Virus record (IMG/VR): IMGVR_UViG_3300049846_001913
Coordinates: 1 to 21,532 of that record
Reading direction: 5' to 3' (one strand)
DNA length: 21,532 nucleotides
Source: a virus
Below the pieces are notes generated by a model. It was not told where the DNA came from. It did not search any database and worked only from the letters and a program-made list of their open reading frames with translations. The position numbers and the translations under genes were made by a program. Below, one piece after another: positions 8,047-15,653 of the stretch (within the stretch, counting starts at the first letter, position 1; the number at the start of each line of letters is the position of its first letter).

Positions 8047-8719
8047 TGTTCGTGCGCCAGTAGGTCAGGTGGCGGGTCAGGGCGTTGATGACTCCGCCTT
8101 CCGTGGTGGTCACGTTTGCGATGTGCATGGCGACCACGATGCTTCCCGAACCGGCGGAGTTAAGTGTCACGACGACGTCATCTCCGGAGCCAAGCGATAC
8201 GATTCGTCCGAGGGGGATATACATGAACTCTGGTGGGGTCCCGTCCTCAGCGAAGTTTGCCGTCGCGAACCCCGTCGGCGACGTGCTGGTTACGAATGCA
8301 AGCGATGTCGCCGCCAGAACCGCCGTGCTACTCAACCCCACCTTCGCCCAAACGTAACGGGTGCCCGCCGCCGTAACGTATCCGATGGGGGTGGTGAACA
8401 GGGCGTCGTCCGAGAACAACCCGCCAACCGTCCCCCACGTCACAAAGACGGGGACTCCAGCGGGCGGGGATTCGCCCGGGTCGTATCCAATCGGTCGGGA
8501 GGTTGTCAGGGTGAGCGGTCCGCTCGGGCGAACGCGCCGGATGACGGGTGTCTGCTTTGGAACGGTGAGGGAGAAGCCGGTCGTGCGCTGGCGAACCATC
8601 ACGCCGGGGCTCCCCTGCGGTGTGACTGCGCGCAAGGCAGCGCGGTCCGAGTTGACGTCGGTTGCCGATATTGGACTGGGCGCGACGTGATGGCCTCCCG
8701 TTTTTGGCGTGTTTGGCAT
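8039..8719 (-). CDS. Tail protein of unknown family
   Basis: A 226-residue protein without signal or membrane segment. Residues 1-85 are low-complexity and Pro/Thr-rich. The remainder is a Val/Thr/Gly-rich beta region (VFVTWGTVGG, GTRYVWAKVG) ending in an NNA tail. This looks like a virion surface protein. It lies between two tail proteins and probably belongs to the tail tip. A weak AAGGA lies some 12 nt before the ATG. No family is recognised. Confidence 0.55.
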   Translation of the reverse strand: MPNTPKTGGHHVAPSPISATDVNSDRAALRAVTPQGSPGVMVRQRTTGFSLTVPKQTPVIRRVRPSGPLTLTTSRPIGYDPGESPPAGVPVFVTWGTVGGLFSDDALFTTPIGYVTAAGTRYVWAKVGLSSTAVLAATSLAFVTSTSPTGFATANFAEDGTPPEFMYIPLGRIVSLGSGDDVVVTLNSAGSGSIVVAMHIANVTTTEGGVINALTRHLTYWRTNNA

Positions 8720-8781
8720 GTTGGGCGGGTCCTTGCTGAGGGTTGGCGGGTTGCAGGGCTTGTAAGGGCAGCGACGGAGGC

Positions 8782-9624
8782 TTACTCCCCGTCGGGAAAC
8801 TCCTCGTCATCCAGGTAAATCTCGTCCTTGTCGATGTAGACCTTGTTCGCGCCCTGCCACGCCTCCTCTCGGTCCCACCGATTGGTGTCCTGCGTGTTGG
8901 TGCAGTCGTCCGCGGACTTGCGCCATTGATACGCCGCCTTCAGGGCTGCACGCATCGGCCCAGGAGGAGTCTCCTTCAAGCCAAGGTCGTCGGTCTCGGG
9001 GGGCAGCGAGCCGCGGTAGGTTGTCTTGCGGGTCCAGACCGGAACGTGACACTCCCACCTGTCGTGCCCGCGCTGCAATAGCAGGATGAACTTGTAGGCG
9101 TTTGAGGCCGGGTTGATGGTCACGACGGCGTGGGTCGGGTTGCCGTCGCCGTCACGGGGCACGAACTTGTAGTAGGTCTTGAGGTAGATGTCGGTCTCTG
9201 CCCGCCAGCCTGCAATCGCCAGAAGGTCCTTCTTGGTCAGTGCCCAGGCCCCTCCGGTGCGGAACTTCTTGTGTGTCTCCAACTCCAGCTCCACCGCCAC
9301 CCACCGCAGCCCATAGGTGATGCGCTCCGCACGCGTAACGAGCGTCGTGGAACCGTTGGTGGAGATTTGGACCACGACCTCCAAGTCCGAGAGGTGAAGC
9401 GGGTCCAGCGTGGAGCGCCCGACGTCCATGCCGTCGACCGGTGTGACGCTGGCACGCGCAACTGACCCTCCGACCCACTCCTCGCCGCCCTTCGGTTTGT
9501 TGACGTTGAGGAGAGCAGTGGGGCCCCGGTAGATGTAGGTCCACTCGGAGCGTCCAGGTGTTTCAGACGAGGTCGGAAATCCCGGCCTCAATAGAGGTGC
9601 CATTACTGAAGCGTTGTAGGGCAT
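8782..9624 (-). CDS. Tail protein following the tape measure (unknown family)
   Basis: A 280-residue protein. The N-terminal two thirds read as a beta-sandwich-like region with long hydrophobic strands (RWVAVELELETHKKF, AVVTINPASNAYKFILLL). The C-terminus is acidic and ends in a run of Asp/Glu (DKDEIYLDDEEFPDGE). The gene directly after a tape measure gene in siphoviruses usually encodes the distal tail protein or another tail-tip component, so that role is likely here, but I see no diagnostic motif. The ATG lies 12 nt after the tape measure stop without a Shine-Dalgarno sequence. A 62-nt gap without an obvious gene follows. Confidence 0.6.
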   Translation of the reverse strand: MPYNASVMAPLLRPGFPTSSETPGRSEWTYIYRGPTALLNVNKPKGGEEWVGGSVARASVTPVDGMDVGRSTLDPLHLSDLEVVVQISTNGSTTLVTRAERITYGLRWVAVELELETHKKFRTGGAWALTKKDLLAIAGWRAETDIYLKTYYKFVPRDGDGNPTHAVVTINPASNAYKFILLLQRGHDRWECHVPVWTRKTTYRGSLPPETDDLGLKETPPGPMRAALKAAYQWRKSADDCTNTQDTNRWDREEAWQGANKVYIDKDEIYLDDEEFPDGE

Positions 9625-9636
9625 AGTGGTGATGTG

Positions 9637-11745
9637 TTACGCGGTGGTGCCGGAGGGGGAGTTGGCCATCCGGCGAATGAGTTCTCGGACCTCCACCAGG
9701 ATTTCGACGTGTCGGCGCTGGAGGTCCAGCGACTCGCGCCCACCAACGTCCAAACCGGTCCGGCTGAAGTTGGTGCGCCCGTTGTCTTCGCCAGCACCCA
9801 GCGCGGAGTCCAGCGACGTCTTCAACGGATTGGTGTAGGAGGAGGGGGTCGGTGCACGCAGACTGCCGAAGAAGTCGGTGAGCTCCTTGTTGATGGCGTC
9901 GGTCAGCGTGTCGGCGACCACAGGAGCGGCCTTTACAACCTGCTTGGCCATTGGGCGAGTCCAGTCCATCAGGCCCAGGCCCTTGTCGATGCCGCCCCAG
10001 ATTCCTTCCCAGATTTGCCGGTTGGCCTTGGAGTAGGCGTCCTCTTCGTATCCGGCATGTCCGAGCATACTACCGGCAAGGGCGTCGTTCGCTTTGAAGC
10101 GACCCTCGATGAAGGTCATCATCTTGTTGACCCCTGTGTTCTCGGCGTTCACCCCGCCACCGTTGAGGTAGTCCTGACGCTCCTTCTCCAACTTGGCGAG
10201 CTCAGCGCGGCTCTGCTCAATGCTCTTGCGCAGACCTGCAAACGCATCCTCGGAGTGGAACCCCTTCTGGAACAGGTTGTGGACCTCCCAGAGCTTCATC
10301 TGGAACTCTTGCAGCGACAGCGTAATCTTGGTGGCACTGCGGTAGAAGAAGCTCGTGAACGCACGCCAGCCCGCAATCACTCCGTTCACAACCATGCCGA
10401 CCACGTAGCCGATGCCTAGGAACGCTGTCTCCACCGTCGCAATAACCAGACGAATCGCCCCAAACGCTGTGACCATGATGCTCTGCCCAACCGCCATCAC
10501 AAGGCCCCAGCCCTTAATGAGCATGACGCTGACGTTGTAGACGCTGGCAAACGCGGTATACACGACGCTGGCGATGGAGTCCATGGCGTCGCGGAACCCC
10601 TCGCTATCCGCCGAGGCGGCCTTGAACGCGGTGTTCATGTCGCGGATGGCGGGTGCCAGCGCGGCTCCAATCGTAATCGAGAGCTCGGTGATGTTGTTCT
10701 TGAACACCTGGAACTGGTTGACGAGGGACTGCATCTGCTTGTCCGCGACCTCCTTCGTAGCACCACCAGCCGTGCGCAGACGCTGCTCGTAGGCGCGGAG
10801 CTTCTCGCCCTGGCCCATGAACAAGAGGGTGCCCTGCAGAACCATCTCGTTCAGACCGAGCTGCTCGAACTTGGCTGCGCGCTGGGCGTCCGTCATGGGG
10901 CCGAACTTCGACGTGAGCATGTCGACGATGTCTGCCGTGGACTTCAGCGCACCCGTCACGTCGTAGAGCGCGAGGGACTCTGCCTTCCACTCCTTGCTGT
11001 TCTTGACGGAGGATTGCTGGAGCTGGGCAAGGAACGACGAATAGATTTCACCCGCTTGCTGGGCCTTCTTACCTTGGTCTGCCAGCACCATCAAGGCGGC
11101 GACGCCCTCCTCGACATCCTTCTTGTAGGAGCGCATCGCGGCGGCGGTCTTAGTGGTCAGCGAGGTGGCGAACTGCTCCTGCGACGCGTTGGCTACGTTT
11201 GCAGCCGTGGAGAGAACGTCGGACACGCGTTGCATGTTCGTCATGTATTGCGTGGCGTCCTTGGAGGCCAAGCCCAGGGCGCTCACGTTGTCCGCGAGGA
11301 GCTCTGTTGCTTGCGCAAGGTCGAACGCACCGGCAACGGCGAAGTCGTTCACCACGGGGAGCGCCTTGATAGAGGCCTCTGCGTCCAAACCGGCAGAGGC
11401 CAGGAAGTAGTAGGCCTCTGCCAGCTTGTCCGCGGACGTCACACCGTTCACCGCCATGGACCGGACGTTCGCCTCCATGCGGGCCTTCATGTCGTCCGAC
11501 ACGTTGCCCATGATGGCCAAGCTCTTGGTCATCGAGTCCTCCAGCTTGGCGTATTCGCGCACGCCCACCACCCCTACAGTGGCAAAGGCCGCCACGACGG
11601 CGGCTCCTGCCACGGCGGCGGCGGCGGAGATGCTGGCCAAGCTGGCCTTCGCCCCGGCCTCGGCTGCGTTGAACTCAGCCTTCATGCGGGAGGCGTCGGC
11701 GCTGAGCCGCACCATCAGGTCTCCAACTACTCCGAGGGATGTCAT
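9637..11745 (-). CDS. Tape measure protein
   Basis: A 702-residue protein, the second-longest gene product here. Residues about 14-60 are an Ala-rich helix followed by a hydrophobic segment (AAAVAGAAVVAAFATVGVVG). Residues about 65-330 match the TP901-type tape measure core: repeated ASAGLD, SADKLAEAYYFL and ALGLASKDATQY-like helices. More hydrophobic helices lie around 440-500, as expected for a protein that reaches the host membrane, then a coiled region (EQSRAELAKLEKERQDYL). It sets tail length and is threaded inside the tail tube. At about 0.15 nm per residue the tail would be near 105 nm. The ATG at 11745 overlaps the T frame stop (ATGA). A start further up at 11811 only adds residues overlapping T. 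Confidence 0.93.
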   Translation of the reverse strand: MTSLGVVGDLMVRLSADASRMKAEFNAAEAGAKASLASISAAAAVAGAAVVAAFATVGVVGVREYAKLEDSMTKSLAIMGNVSDDMKARMEANVRSMAVNGVTSADKLAEAYYFLASAGLDAEASIKALPVVNDFAVAGAFDLAQATELLADNVSALGLASKDATQYMTNMQRVSDVLSTAANVANASQEQFATSLTTKTAAAMRSYKKDVEEGVAALMVLADQGKKAQQAGEIYSSFLAQLQQSSVKNSKEWKAESLALYDVTGALKSTADIVDMLTSKFGPMTDAQRAAKFEQLGLNEMVLQGTLLFMGQGEKLRAYEQRLRTAGGATKEVADKQMQSLVNQFQVFKNNITELSITIGAALAPAIRDMNTAFKAASADSEGFRDAMDSIASVVYTAFASVYNVSVMLIKGWGLVMAVGQSIMVTAFGAIRLVIATVETAFLGIGYVVGMVVNGVIAGWRAFTSFFYRSATKITLSLQEFQMKLWEVHNLFQKGFHSEDAFAGLRKSIEQSRAELAKLEKERQDYLNGGGVNAENTGVNKMMTFIEGRFKANDALAGSMLGHAGYEEDAYSKANRQIWEGIWGGIDKGLGLMDWTRPMAKQVVKAAPVVADTLTDAINKELTDFFGSLRAPTPSSYTNPLKTSLDSALGAGEDNGRTNFSRTGLDVGGRESLDLQRRHVEILVEVRELIRRMANSPSGTTA

Positions 11746-12074
11746 TGTGTTTTGGGCTTCTTGGGTTTGGGAGGCTTGCGCGGTTTGGTCCCCATTACGG
11801 CACCGAGCCACTTCGCCTTACTGGACTCGACTCGATTCTTGAGGTCCTCCTCCGATAGCTTGCGCGGCTTGCGGGTCTGGAACTTGATGAGGAAGTCCGA
11901 GTCCTTGATTCGGCTGGGGTTCTTGACCCTGGACCTGCACACCTCCGCAGCAATCTGAGCCAGGAAGTAGTCCTCGCGATGGAACTGGTTGGACTCGATT
12001 GCCTCGAAGGCCTGCCACTCCAGGAACTCTGTGCTCGTTACGCATTCGAGGGTTTCTTGGACTGTCCGGCCCAA
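11742..12074 (-). CDS. gpT-like frame of the tail chaperone (C-terminal part of the fusion)
   Basis: This open frame alone gives 110 residues from a TTG at 12074. The TTG lies inside the stimulatory stem and has no ribosome binding site, so independent initiation is unlikely; the fusion entry is preferred. The sequence has the gpT-type core (TSTEFLEWQAFEAIESNQFHR) and a very basic Lys/Pro tail (KPRKPPKPKKPK). Its stop overlaps the tape measure ATG, fitting the chaperone's direct action on the tape measure protein. Confidence 0.6.
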   Translation of the reverse strand: MGRTVQETLECVTSTEFLEWQAFEAIESNQFHREDYFLAQIAAEVCRSRVKNPSRIKDSDFLIKFQTRKPRKLSEEDLKNRVESSKAKWLGAVMGTKPRKPPKPKKPKTQ

Positions 12075-12499
12075 GCGACTGGCAAGGCGGAACCACGCCA
12101 GTCGCTCGCCGGTCAGGCGTTTTTTAAGGACTCCTCCGTCTTCGCCTGCTCATCCCCGAGCCCGTTGATGGACTGGGCCAGTGTGAAGATCTCCTGCACG
12201 ACCCCGCCCGGCCATTCGGCAATGGTGGCGGAGGGAATGCGGGTCTCCGTTCCGTCCACAGCGCGGGTGACGAGGCAAAGCTCCAGGAGCTTCGACTGCA
12301 TACCAGCCGTGGACAAGAGCTTGCCGGTGGGCTTGCCGTCCTTGTCGAACTCCATGCGATTGCGCATGTCGTCCATGTAGGATTCGCGGAGGGTGCCGGT
12401 CATCTCGTAGACCCGAAGTGCCTGTTCGATACCATCGGCTCCCTCGACTTGGATGTCCTCGAACTTGCGGATGAGTTTGAATTTCTTGATAGGCTTCAT
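11742..12499 (-). CDS. Tail assembly chaperone G-T fusion made by -1 frameshift
   Basis: If ribosomes slip back by one on the heptamer A AAA AAC at 12119-12125, translation of G joins the T frame: 127 residues of G plus 125 residues, total 252. The joined sequence continues sensibly as RLTGERLAWFRLASRLGRTV, then QETLE and STEFLEWQAFEAIE, which is the usual start and core of the gpT-type chaperone domain in lambda-like phages. Without the shift, that leading part would not be translated at all. In this family G and G-T coat the tape measure and recruit tail tube protein, with the fusion made at a low fixed rate. A 10-bp stem-loop sits 12 nt downstream as probable stimulator. Confidence 0.85.
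12074..12125 (-). promoter_or_regulatory. Programmed -1 frameshift site: slippery heptamer and stem-loop
   Basis: On the minus strand, codons TTA AAA AAC of G form the heptamer A AAA AAC (12119-12125) two codons before the TGA. A perfect 10-bp stem follows, AGCGACTGGC and GCCAGTCGCT (12097-12106 and 12074-12083) with a 13-nt loop, 12 nt after the heptamer. Slippage enters exactly the frame that encodes the T domain. Confidence 0.88.
12113..12499 (-). CDS. Tail assembly chaperone G
   Basis: A 128-residue helical protein between the tail tube and the tape measure genes, the usual place of gpG. The N-terminus is basic (MKPIKKFKLIRKFEDI), followed by an acidic alpha region (EGADGIEQALRVYEMTGTLR). 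It ends SLKNA. The last codons hold the slippery heptamer A AAA AAC just before the stop, which is typical of this gene. The ATG lies 35 nt after the tail tube stop without a Shine-Dalgarno sequence. In the family G is made in excess over G-T and is absent from mature virions. Confidence 0.82.
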   Translation of the reverse strand: MKPIKKFKLIRKFEDIQVEGADGIEQALRVYEMTGTLRESYMDDMRNRMEFDKDGKPTGKLLSTAGMQSKLLELCLVTRAVDGTETRIPSATIAEWPGGVVQEIFTLAQSINGLGDEQAKTEESLKNA

Positions 12500-12534
12500 G
12501 TGTAGAGTTGCGGGGTTGGGTTGGGTTGCTGGGC

Positions 12535-12963
12535 TTAGGCTCCGGCGGAGAGCAGAGGCTCGACTTCGTCACCGGTGTCATCCTGATTGCTCGGGATGAT
12601 GGTGACGTCGGCTGTGGGCTGCTCGCCCTCCTTGAGCGCGGCGGGGACGAAGCCGTCGAGCCAGCCCCAGAACACAAGGGTCGAACCATCAGGGAAGGTG
12701 ATGGTGATTTCCTGGTTCACGTTAATCTGCGCCACGATGTCCGTGTAGACGGCGGGGTCGTAGGCACAAGAAGCACCACCCTCCGAGAGGGTCTTGAGCT
12801 TCTTGGGGGCCTGCGTGCGCCACGTTTCGTTACGCATGGTGGTCGTTTCGGTCGCGCCACCGCCCTGCACGCCAGGAGGCGTGACTTCTTTTTCGTAGAG
12901 CTTAATGGAGGGAGCTCCACTGAAGCTGATTAGTGTCGAGAACCCGTCGTCGAGTCTGCTCAT
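12535..12963 (-). CDS. Major tail tube protein
   Basis: A 142-residue protein directly before the chaperone genes. The sequence pattern (APSIKLYEKEVTPPGVQGGG, then TTTMRNETWRTQAPKKL) is that of siphovirus tail tube proteins, in which this segment lies in the inter-ring loop and the following strands (INVNQEITITFPDGSTLVFWGWLDGF) build the tube wall. The acidic C-terminus ends EPLLSAGA. A strong ribosome binding site, AAGGAGATATA, lies within the end of the previous gene at the right distance. That fits a protein needed in many copies per virion. Confidence 0.84.
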   Translation of the reverse strand: MSRLDDGFSTLISFSGAPSIKLYEKEVTPPGVQGGGATETTTMRNETWRTQAPKKLKTLSEGGASCAYDPAVYTDIVAQINVNQEITITFPDGSTLVFWGWLDGFVPAALKEGEQPTADVTIIPSNQDDTGDEVEPLLSAGA

Positions 12964-12967
12964 GTTT

Positions 12968-13435
12968 TTATATCTCCTTGATGTTTGATGTTAGGTTGAG
13001 GGTGAATTCATACGCGGTCCGAGAACCGACCGTCCGCCCAAGCGACAGAATACCGGAGGTCCTGTGAACACCTCCGATATGGTAAGTCGTCCCTTCCAGT
13101 TCCACTTCTTTTCCTAGGGACTCCTCGTCGAGCCACTTCTTGATGTCGTGGAGCTTCTTCCAGCCTGCGCGGTAGGATGCTGCGCGAAGTCGAATTTGAG
13201 TTCCTGGGAACTCCGCATACTCGCCGCTCCGCTGGAGCCGTCCATCGGTGCGTCCCTCCGAGTCGTAGAACGCAACGGCCTCGTCTGGGATGACAGGAGC
13301 GGTGGCGGAGAACGAAGGCAGGTTTCCGATGAAGGAGCGGTAGGCCTCGGGGTCCACTTGCGGACCTTCGTGGTCCGACAGTAGGTCGTGCGAAATGAGA
13401 AGGGCTCTTAGAACCTCGGCGTTGGTGTTTTTCAT
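12968..13435 (-). CDS. Tail terminator-like / tail completion protein
   Basis: A 155-residue protein between the HK97 gp10-like gene and the tail tube gene, the usual place of the tail terminator that caps the tube and joins it to the head. It has mixed alpha/beta content: an N-terminal helix, a middle strand region (EFPGTQIRLRAASYRAGWKK) and strand-rich C-terminus (HIGGVHRTSGILSLGRT), which is compatible with the terminator fold. The assignment rests on gene order and general layout, not on a strong motif. It begins in an ATGA overlap with the upstream gene. Its stop region carries the Shine-Dalgarno sequence of the tail tube gene. Confidence 0.65.
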   Translation of the reverse strand: MKNTNAEVLRALLISHDLLSDHEGPQVDPEAYRSFIGNLPSFSATAPVIPDEAVAFYDSEGRTDGRLQRSGEYAEFPGTQIRLRAASYRAGWKKLHDIKKWLDEESLGKEVELEGTTYHIGGVHRTSGILSLGRTVGSRTAYEFTLNLTSNIKEI

Positions 13436-13806
13436 TTGGCGGATTGGACTTCGGCGAGCACGATGCTCAGGAGCAGCTTTTGATTATCGCGCAGCGCGTA
13501 TTCAAGGAACTTGGCGGTCTTGCCCGGCTTGTGACGCGCCTCCAGGTTCTCGTGCACGTAGATTGCGTAGGACTGGGTATAGCCAACCCGCACGACGGTC
13601 TTGGCCCCCGAGGTCCCGTCCTCGATTCGGGTGAAGGCGGAGTTGCGCATGTCACCTGTGTCGACGGGAGCCCTGCGCTGGCTCAAACGCTGGAGCTGAA
13701 GGCCTGCCCGCACAAGCCCCCGTTGCAGAGCGGCACCCATCTGGACCTCCTTGCGTCGAAGGTTCGCCCCAAACTGACGCAAGCCCGTTATCTGCGTCAT
13801 AATCAT
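13432..13806 (-). CDS. HK97 gp10-like neck / tail-component protein
   Basis: A 124-residue protein with the marks of the HK97 gp10-like family: a helical N-terminus (LQRGLVRAGLQLQRLSQRRA), the signature APVDTGDMRNSA (residues about 46-57), a strand VVRVGYTQSYAIYVHENL (about 71-88) and a C-terminal helix (TAKFLEYALRDNQKLLLSIV). Members act at the head-tail junction during tail completion. The ATG overlaps the upstream stop (ATGA), and the stop overlaps the next ATG. Assignment is secure at family level. Confidence 0.85.
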   Translation of the reverse strand: MIMTQITGLRQFGANLRRKEVQMGAALQRGLVRAGLQLQRLSQRRAPVDTGDMRNSAFTRIEDGTSGAKTVVRVGYTQSYAIYVHENLEARHKPGKTAKFLEYALRDNQKLLLSIVLAEVQSAK

Positions 13807-14156
13807 TGGGCTCGTCCTCCTAGGTGGGCAACGTGCAGGAACTCCTTCGCTTTCAAGTTGGGGATGCGGGCAAACCGGCGGACCTCCAAGGCCCCTGGAA
13901 CCTGGAACGGGTCCGCGTTGGTCCCCGCAACTGTCCCAAGGCTATAGAGGTCGCCGTCGCGCGCGATGTTCTCGGGATAGACGACGGCGGTGGAGCGGAG
14001 TGTCTTGCCGTCAGCGGTGACGAAGTCCTCCTGCGTGTCCTCCCACCGGCAAGCAATCTCGGCGGGCGCTGCGTAGGTGGGTCGTCCTTCCGCGTCGACT
14101 CCGTTGCGGGCCCAGTAGACGGCCTTCTGCTTGCGCATTCGGGTGATGAGGCTCAT
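13803..14156 (-). CDS. Head closure / head-tail joining protein
   Basis: A 117-residue protein. Pattern RKQKAVYWARNGVDAEGRPT, then the strand CRWEDTQEDF (around 35-45) and the strand STAVVYPEN, matches the small beta-barrel head-closure proteins encoded between the connector and gp10-like genes. These seal the portal after DNA packaging and bind the tail. The C-terminus (PNLKAKEFLHVAHLGGRAQ) is basic. I chose the ATG at 14156, which overlaps the upstream TGA as TGATG, over a TTG two codons upstream. Confidence 0.75.
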   Translation of the reverse strand: MSLITRMRKQKAVYWARNGVDAEGRPTYAAPAEIACRWEDTQEDFVTADGKTLRSTAVVYPENIARDGDLYSLGTVAGTNADPFQVPGALEVRRFARIPNLKAKEFLHVAHLGGRAQ

Positions 14157-14536
14157 CAGCAAGACCCTCCAACGAAGAACACGCCTGTCTTCTTCTTGGT
14201 TGCCGTCTCCGGCATCCGGTTCACCGATGCGAGCCCTCCCTTAGTGTCGAGCATCATGGCCTGCTGACCGTAAGGGGTCTGCGTGAGGTAGAGCCCAACG
14301 GAGTTCATGTAAGAGGCGCTCACGCCACCGGCAGACTCGCTCGAGACGCGTGGGTCGCGGATGGCGTAGAAGTGAGCGGCGAGCCAAGTCTCAATCTGCT
14401 CAAGCCGGACGTCGCTGTAACCAATCGAGCCGCAAAGCTCTGTGACGAGTTCGTTGGCGGCGGCGATGAAGGGGGCGAGCGCAATGGTCGGGTCGACCTC
14501 AATTACGGCCGACACTTTGGCGTCGTTGGTTCTCAT
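14156..14536 (-). CDS. Head-tail connector protein (DUF4054-like)
   Basis: A 126-residue mostly helical protein. The first helices hold IALAPFIAAANELVTELC and a short DVRLEQIETWLAAHFYAIRD stretch. The C-terminal half has the marks YLTQTPYGQQAMMLDTKGGL, typical of DUF4054-like gp6-type connectors. These sit below the portal and start the neck. It starts in an ATGA overlap with the DUF115-like gene and ends in TGATG with the closure gene, so the neck genes are probably translationally coupled. Confidence 0.75.
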   Translation of the reverse strand: MRTNDAKVSAVIEVDPTIALAPFIAAANELVTELCGSIGYSDVRLEQIETWLAAHFYAIRDPRVSSESAGGVSASYMNSVGLYLTQTPYGQQAMMLDTKGGLASVNRMPETATKKKTGVFFVGGSC

Positions 14537-15147
14537 AGAAGGATGGAGTCAAGTGGGAGTTGCGGAAACTGTGTCAGGCGCGAGCCTTCCGTGAGGTTAA
14601 TGACCTGACGCCCCGGGAACACGCGGGGGAGGTCTTGGGCTAGGCGGGTGAAGCCCTCGTAGAACCGTGTGTAGACGTCGTCGCTTGGAACGTCGTGAAC
14701 CCTGTCATGCCAGTTGGGGCGGCGGTCGGCGGGTAGCTGGCAATCGAATCCAAGGAGAAACACGCGCTGGGCTCCCATCAGGAGCGCCAAGTTAATCGCA
14801 CCGCAGCCACTGTTACCTCCGTAACCAAGTGCGTTCAGGTGCAGCCCGAAGTCCTCGCGGGGAACTTGCCGGACCCACTCGTGCTCCCCCGCGCAGGCAA
14901 GCTCAGGGGAGTGAGTGACGACGGGACCTGCAAAACCTTCAAGCTCCAGGCCGTATCGGTCGAACCACGAGATGTCTGAAAAGAAACAGACCTTGCAGAC
15001 TCTCGGACCAAGGGTGAACGCCGTGTTGCACCCGATGGTGTTCTTAGCGTGAAGCCGTGCCCAGTTGAACTCGCGAAGTGAAGGACCGCCCCCAATTATG
15101 AAGGCGTCCTGTCCTTTCCACTTCGGCTCTGGTGTCCAACGGGGCAC
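14533..15147 (-). CDS. DUF115-like (MptE/MAF-like) enzyme
   Basis: A 204-residue protein. A glycine-rich loop (FIIGGGPSLREF, residues 16-27) is followed by a small helix and the segment NTIGCNTAF (about 36-44). Later a hydrophobic strand GAQRVFLLGFDC (about 123-134) closes a Rossmann-like fold. This is the pattern of DUF115 / 6-hydroxymethylpterin pyrophosphokinase MptE-like proteins and the related MAF glycosyltransferases that decorate flagellin. It begins with GTG, 16 nt after the preceding stop. Its substrate is unknown: it may modify a nucleotide sugar or a virion protein. It is a non-structural gene between the capsid and neck genes. Confidence 0.68.
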   Translation of the reverse strand: MPRWTPEPKWKGQDAFIIGGGPSLREFNWARLHAKNTIGCNTAFTLGPRVCKVCFFSDISWFDRYGLELEGFAGPVVTHSPELACAGEHEWVRQVPREDFGLHLNALGYGGNSGCGAINLALLMGAQRVFLLGFDCQLPADRRPNWHDRVHDVPSDDVYTRFYEGFTRLAQDLPRVFPGRQVINLTEGSRLTQFPQLPLDSILL

Positions 15148-15163
15148 GGCGGGTTGCGCTTGC

Positions 15164-15571
15164 TTAGGCGAGGGACTTCGCGATGAAGCCGTCGACCTGT
15201 TTGTCGGTCAGGGGCTCTTCGTTGAGAGCGATGTCGGCGGCGTCGGGCTGCGTCACGAAGTGCGACTTGCCCTTGCGGAACACCTTCAGTTCGGCGGCGA
15301 CAGCCTTCGGGAACTTGGCGGTGACGTCCTCGCCCAGGGCGCTCTTGGCGGGGGCGGTTGCGCCTGCGTTGGCGCTGGGGGCGGCGGCACCGTCTGCGGG
15401 CGCGGCCGGGCTTTGGCCGGGCTCGCCCTGGGCGGCGGTCGGCTCGCTGACAACCTCGAACTTACCGAGGAAGAGCTTGTCGAGGTTGTATTGGGAGGGA
15501 ACGACGTCGCCCTTGTTGTAGGTCTTGCCGTTCTGAGTGTGCGTTGCGCTGAGGAGTTTGAAGTGCTTCAT
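15164..15571 (-). CDS. Small protein with Ala/Pro-rich linker, downstream of the capsid gene
   Basis: A 135-residue protein. A short N-terminal strand domain (MKHFKLLSATHTQNGKTYNK, then VVPSQYNLDKLFLGKFEVV) of a type common in phage head modules is joined by an Ala/Pro/Gly-rich linker (about residues 44-80) to a short C-terminal helical part. The C-terminal segment SALGEDVTAKFPKAVAAEL followed by KVFRKGKSHFVTQ and ADIALNEEPLT may bind another partner. Two folded ends around a flexible linker suggest a capsid-associated or accessory role, but the function is unknown. It lies after the capsid terminator and has no Shine-Dalgarno sequence. Confidence 0.6.
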   Translation of the reverse strand: MKHFKLLSATHTQNGKTYNKGDVVPSQYNLDKLFLGKFEVVSEPTAAQGEPGQSPAAPADGAAAPSANAGATAPAKSALGEDVTAKFPKAVAAELKVFRKGKSHFVTQPDAADIALNEEPLTDKQVDGFIAKSLA

Positions 15572-15624
15572 GGCGGATGTGATTCTAATGGTTGGATTAC
15601 GAACTAGCTGATTAAAGTAAGCAA

Positions 15625-15653
15625 GGGCGGGACCCCGTTAAAGAGTCCCGCCC
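15625..15653 (-). terminator. Hairpin after the capsid gene (intra-operon terminator)
   Basis: On the minus strand GGGCGGGAC and GTCCCGCCC (positions 15645-15653 and 15625-15633) form a perfect 9-bp stem with an 11-nt loop. The T-containing stretch TTGCTTACTTT follows. It lies just after the capsid stop and should partly end capsid transcription. Confidence 0.7.

Noticed and set aside
11742-12074. Independent T gene started at TTG 12074
   Set aside because: The TTG sits in the frameshift stem and lacks a binding site. The G-T fusion by frameshift explains the upstream part of the domain better.
13054-13076. Perfect 7-bp inverted repeat CGGAGGT / ACCTCCG
   Set aside because: Lies inside the tail terminator-like gene in frame and has no T tract, so it is not treated as a terminator.
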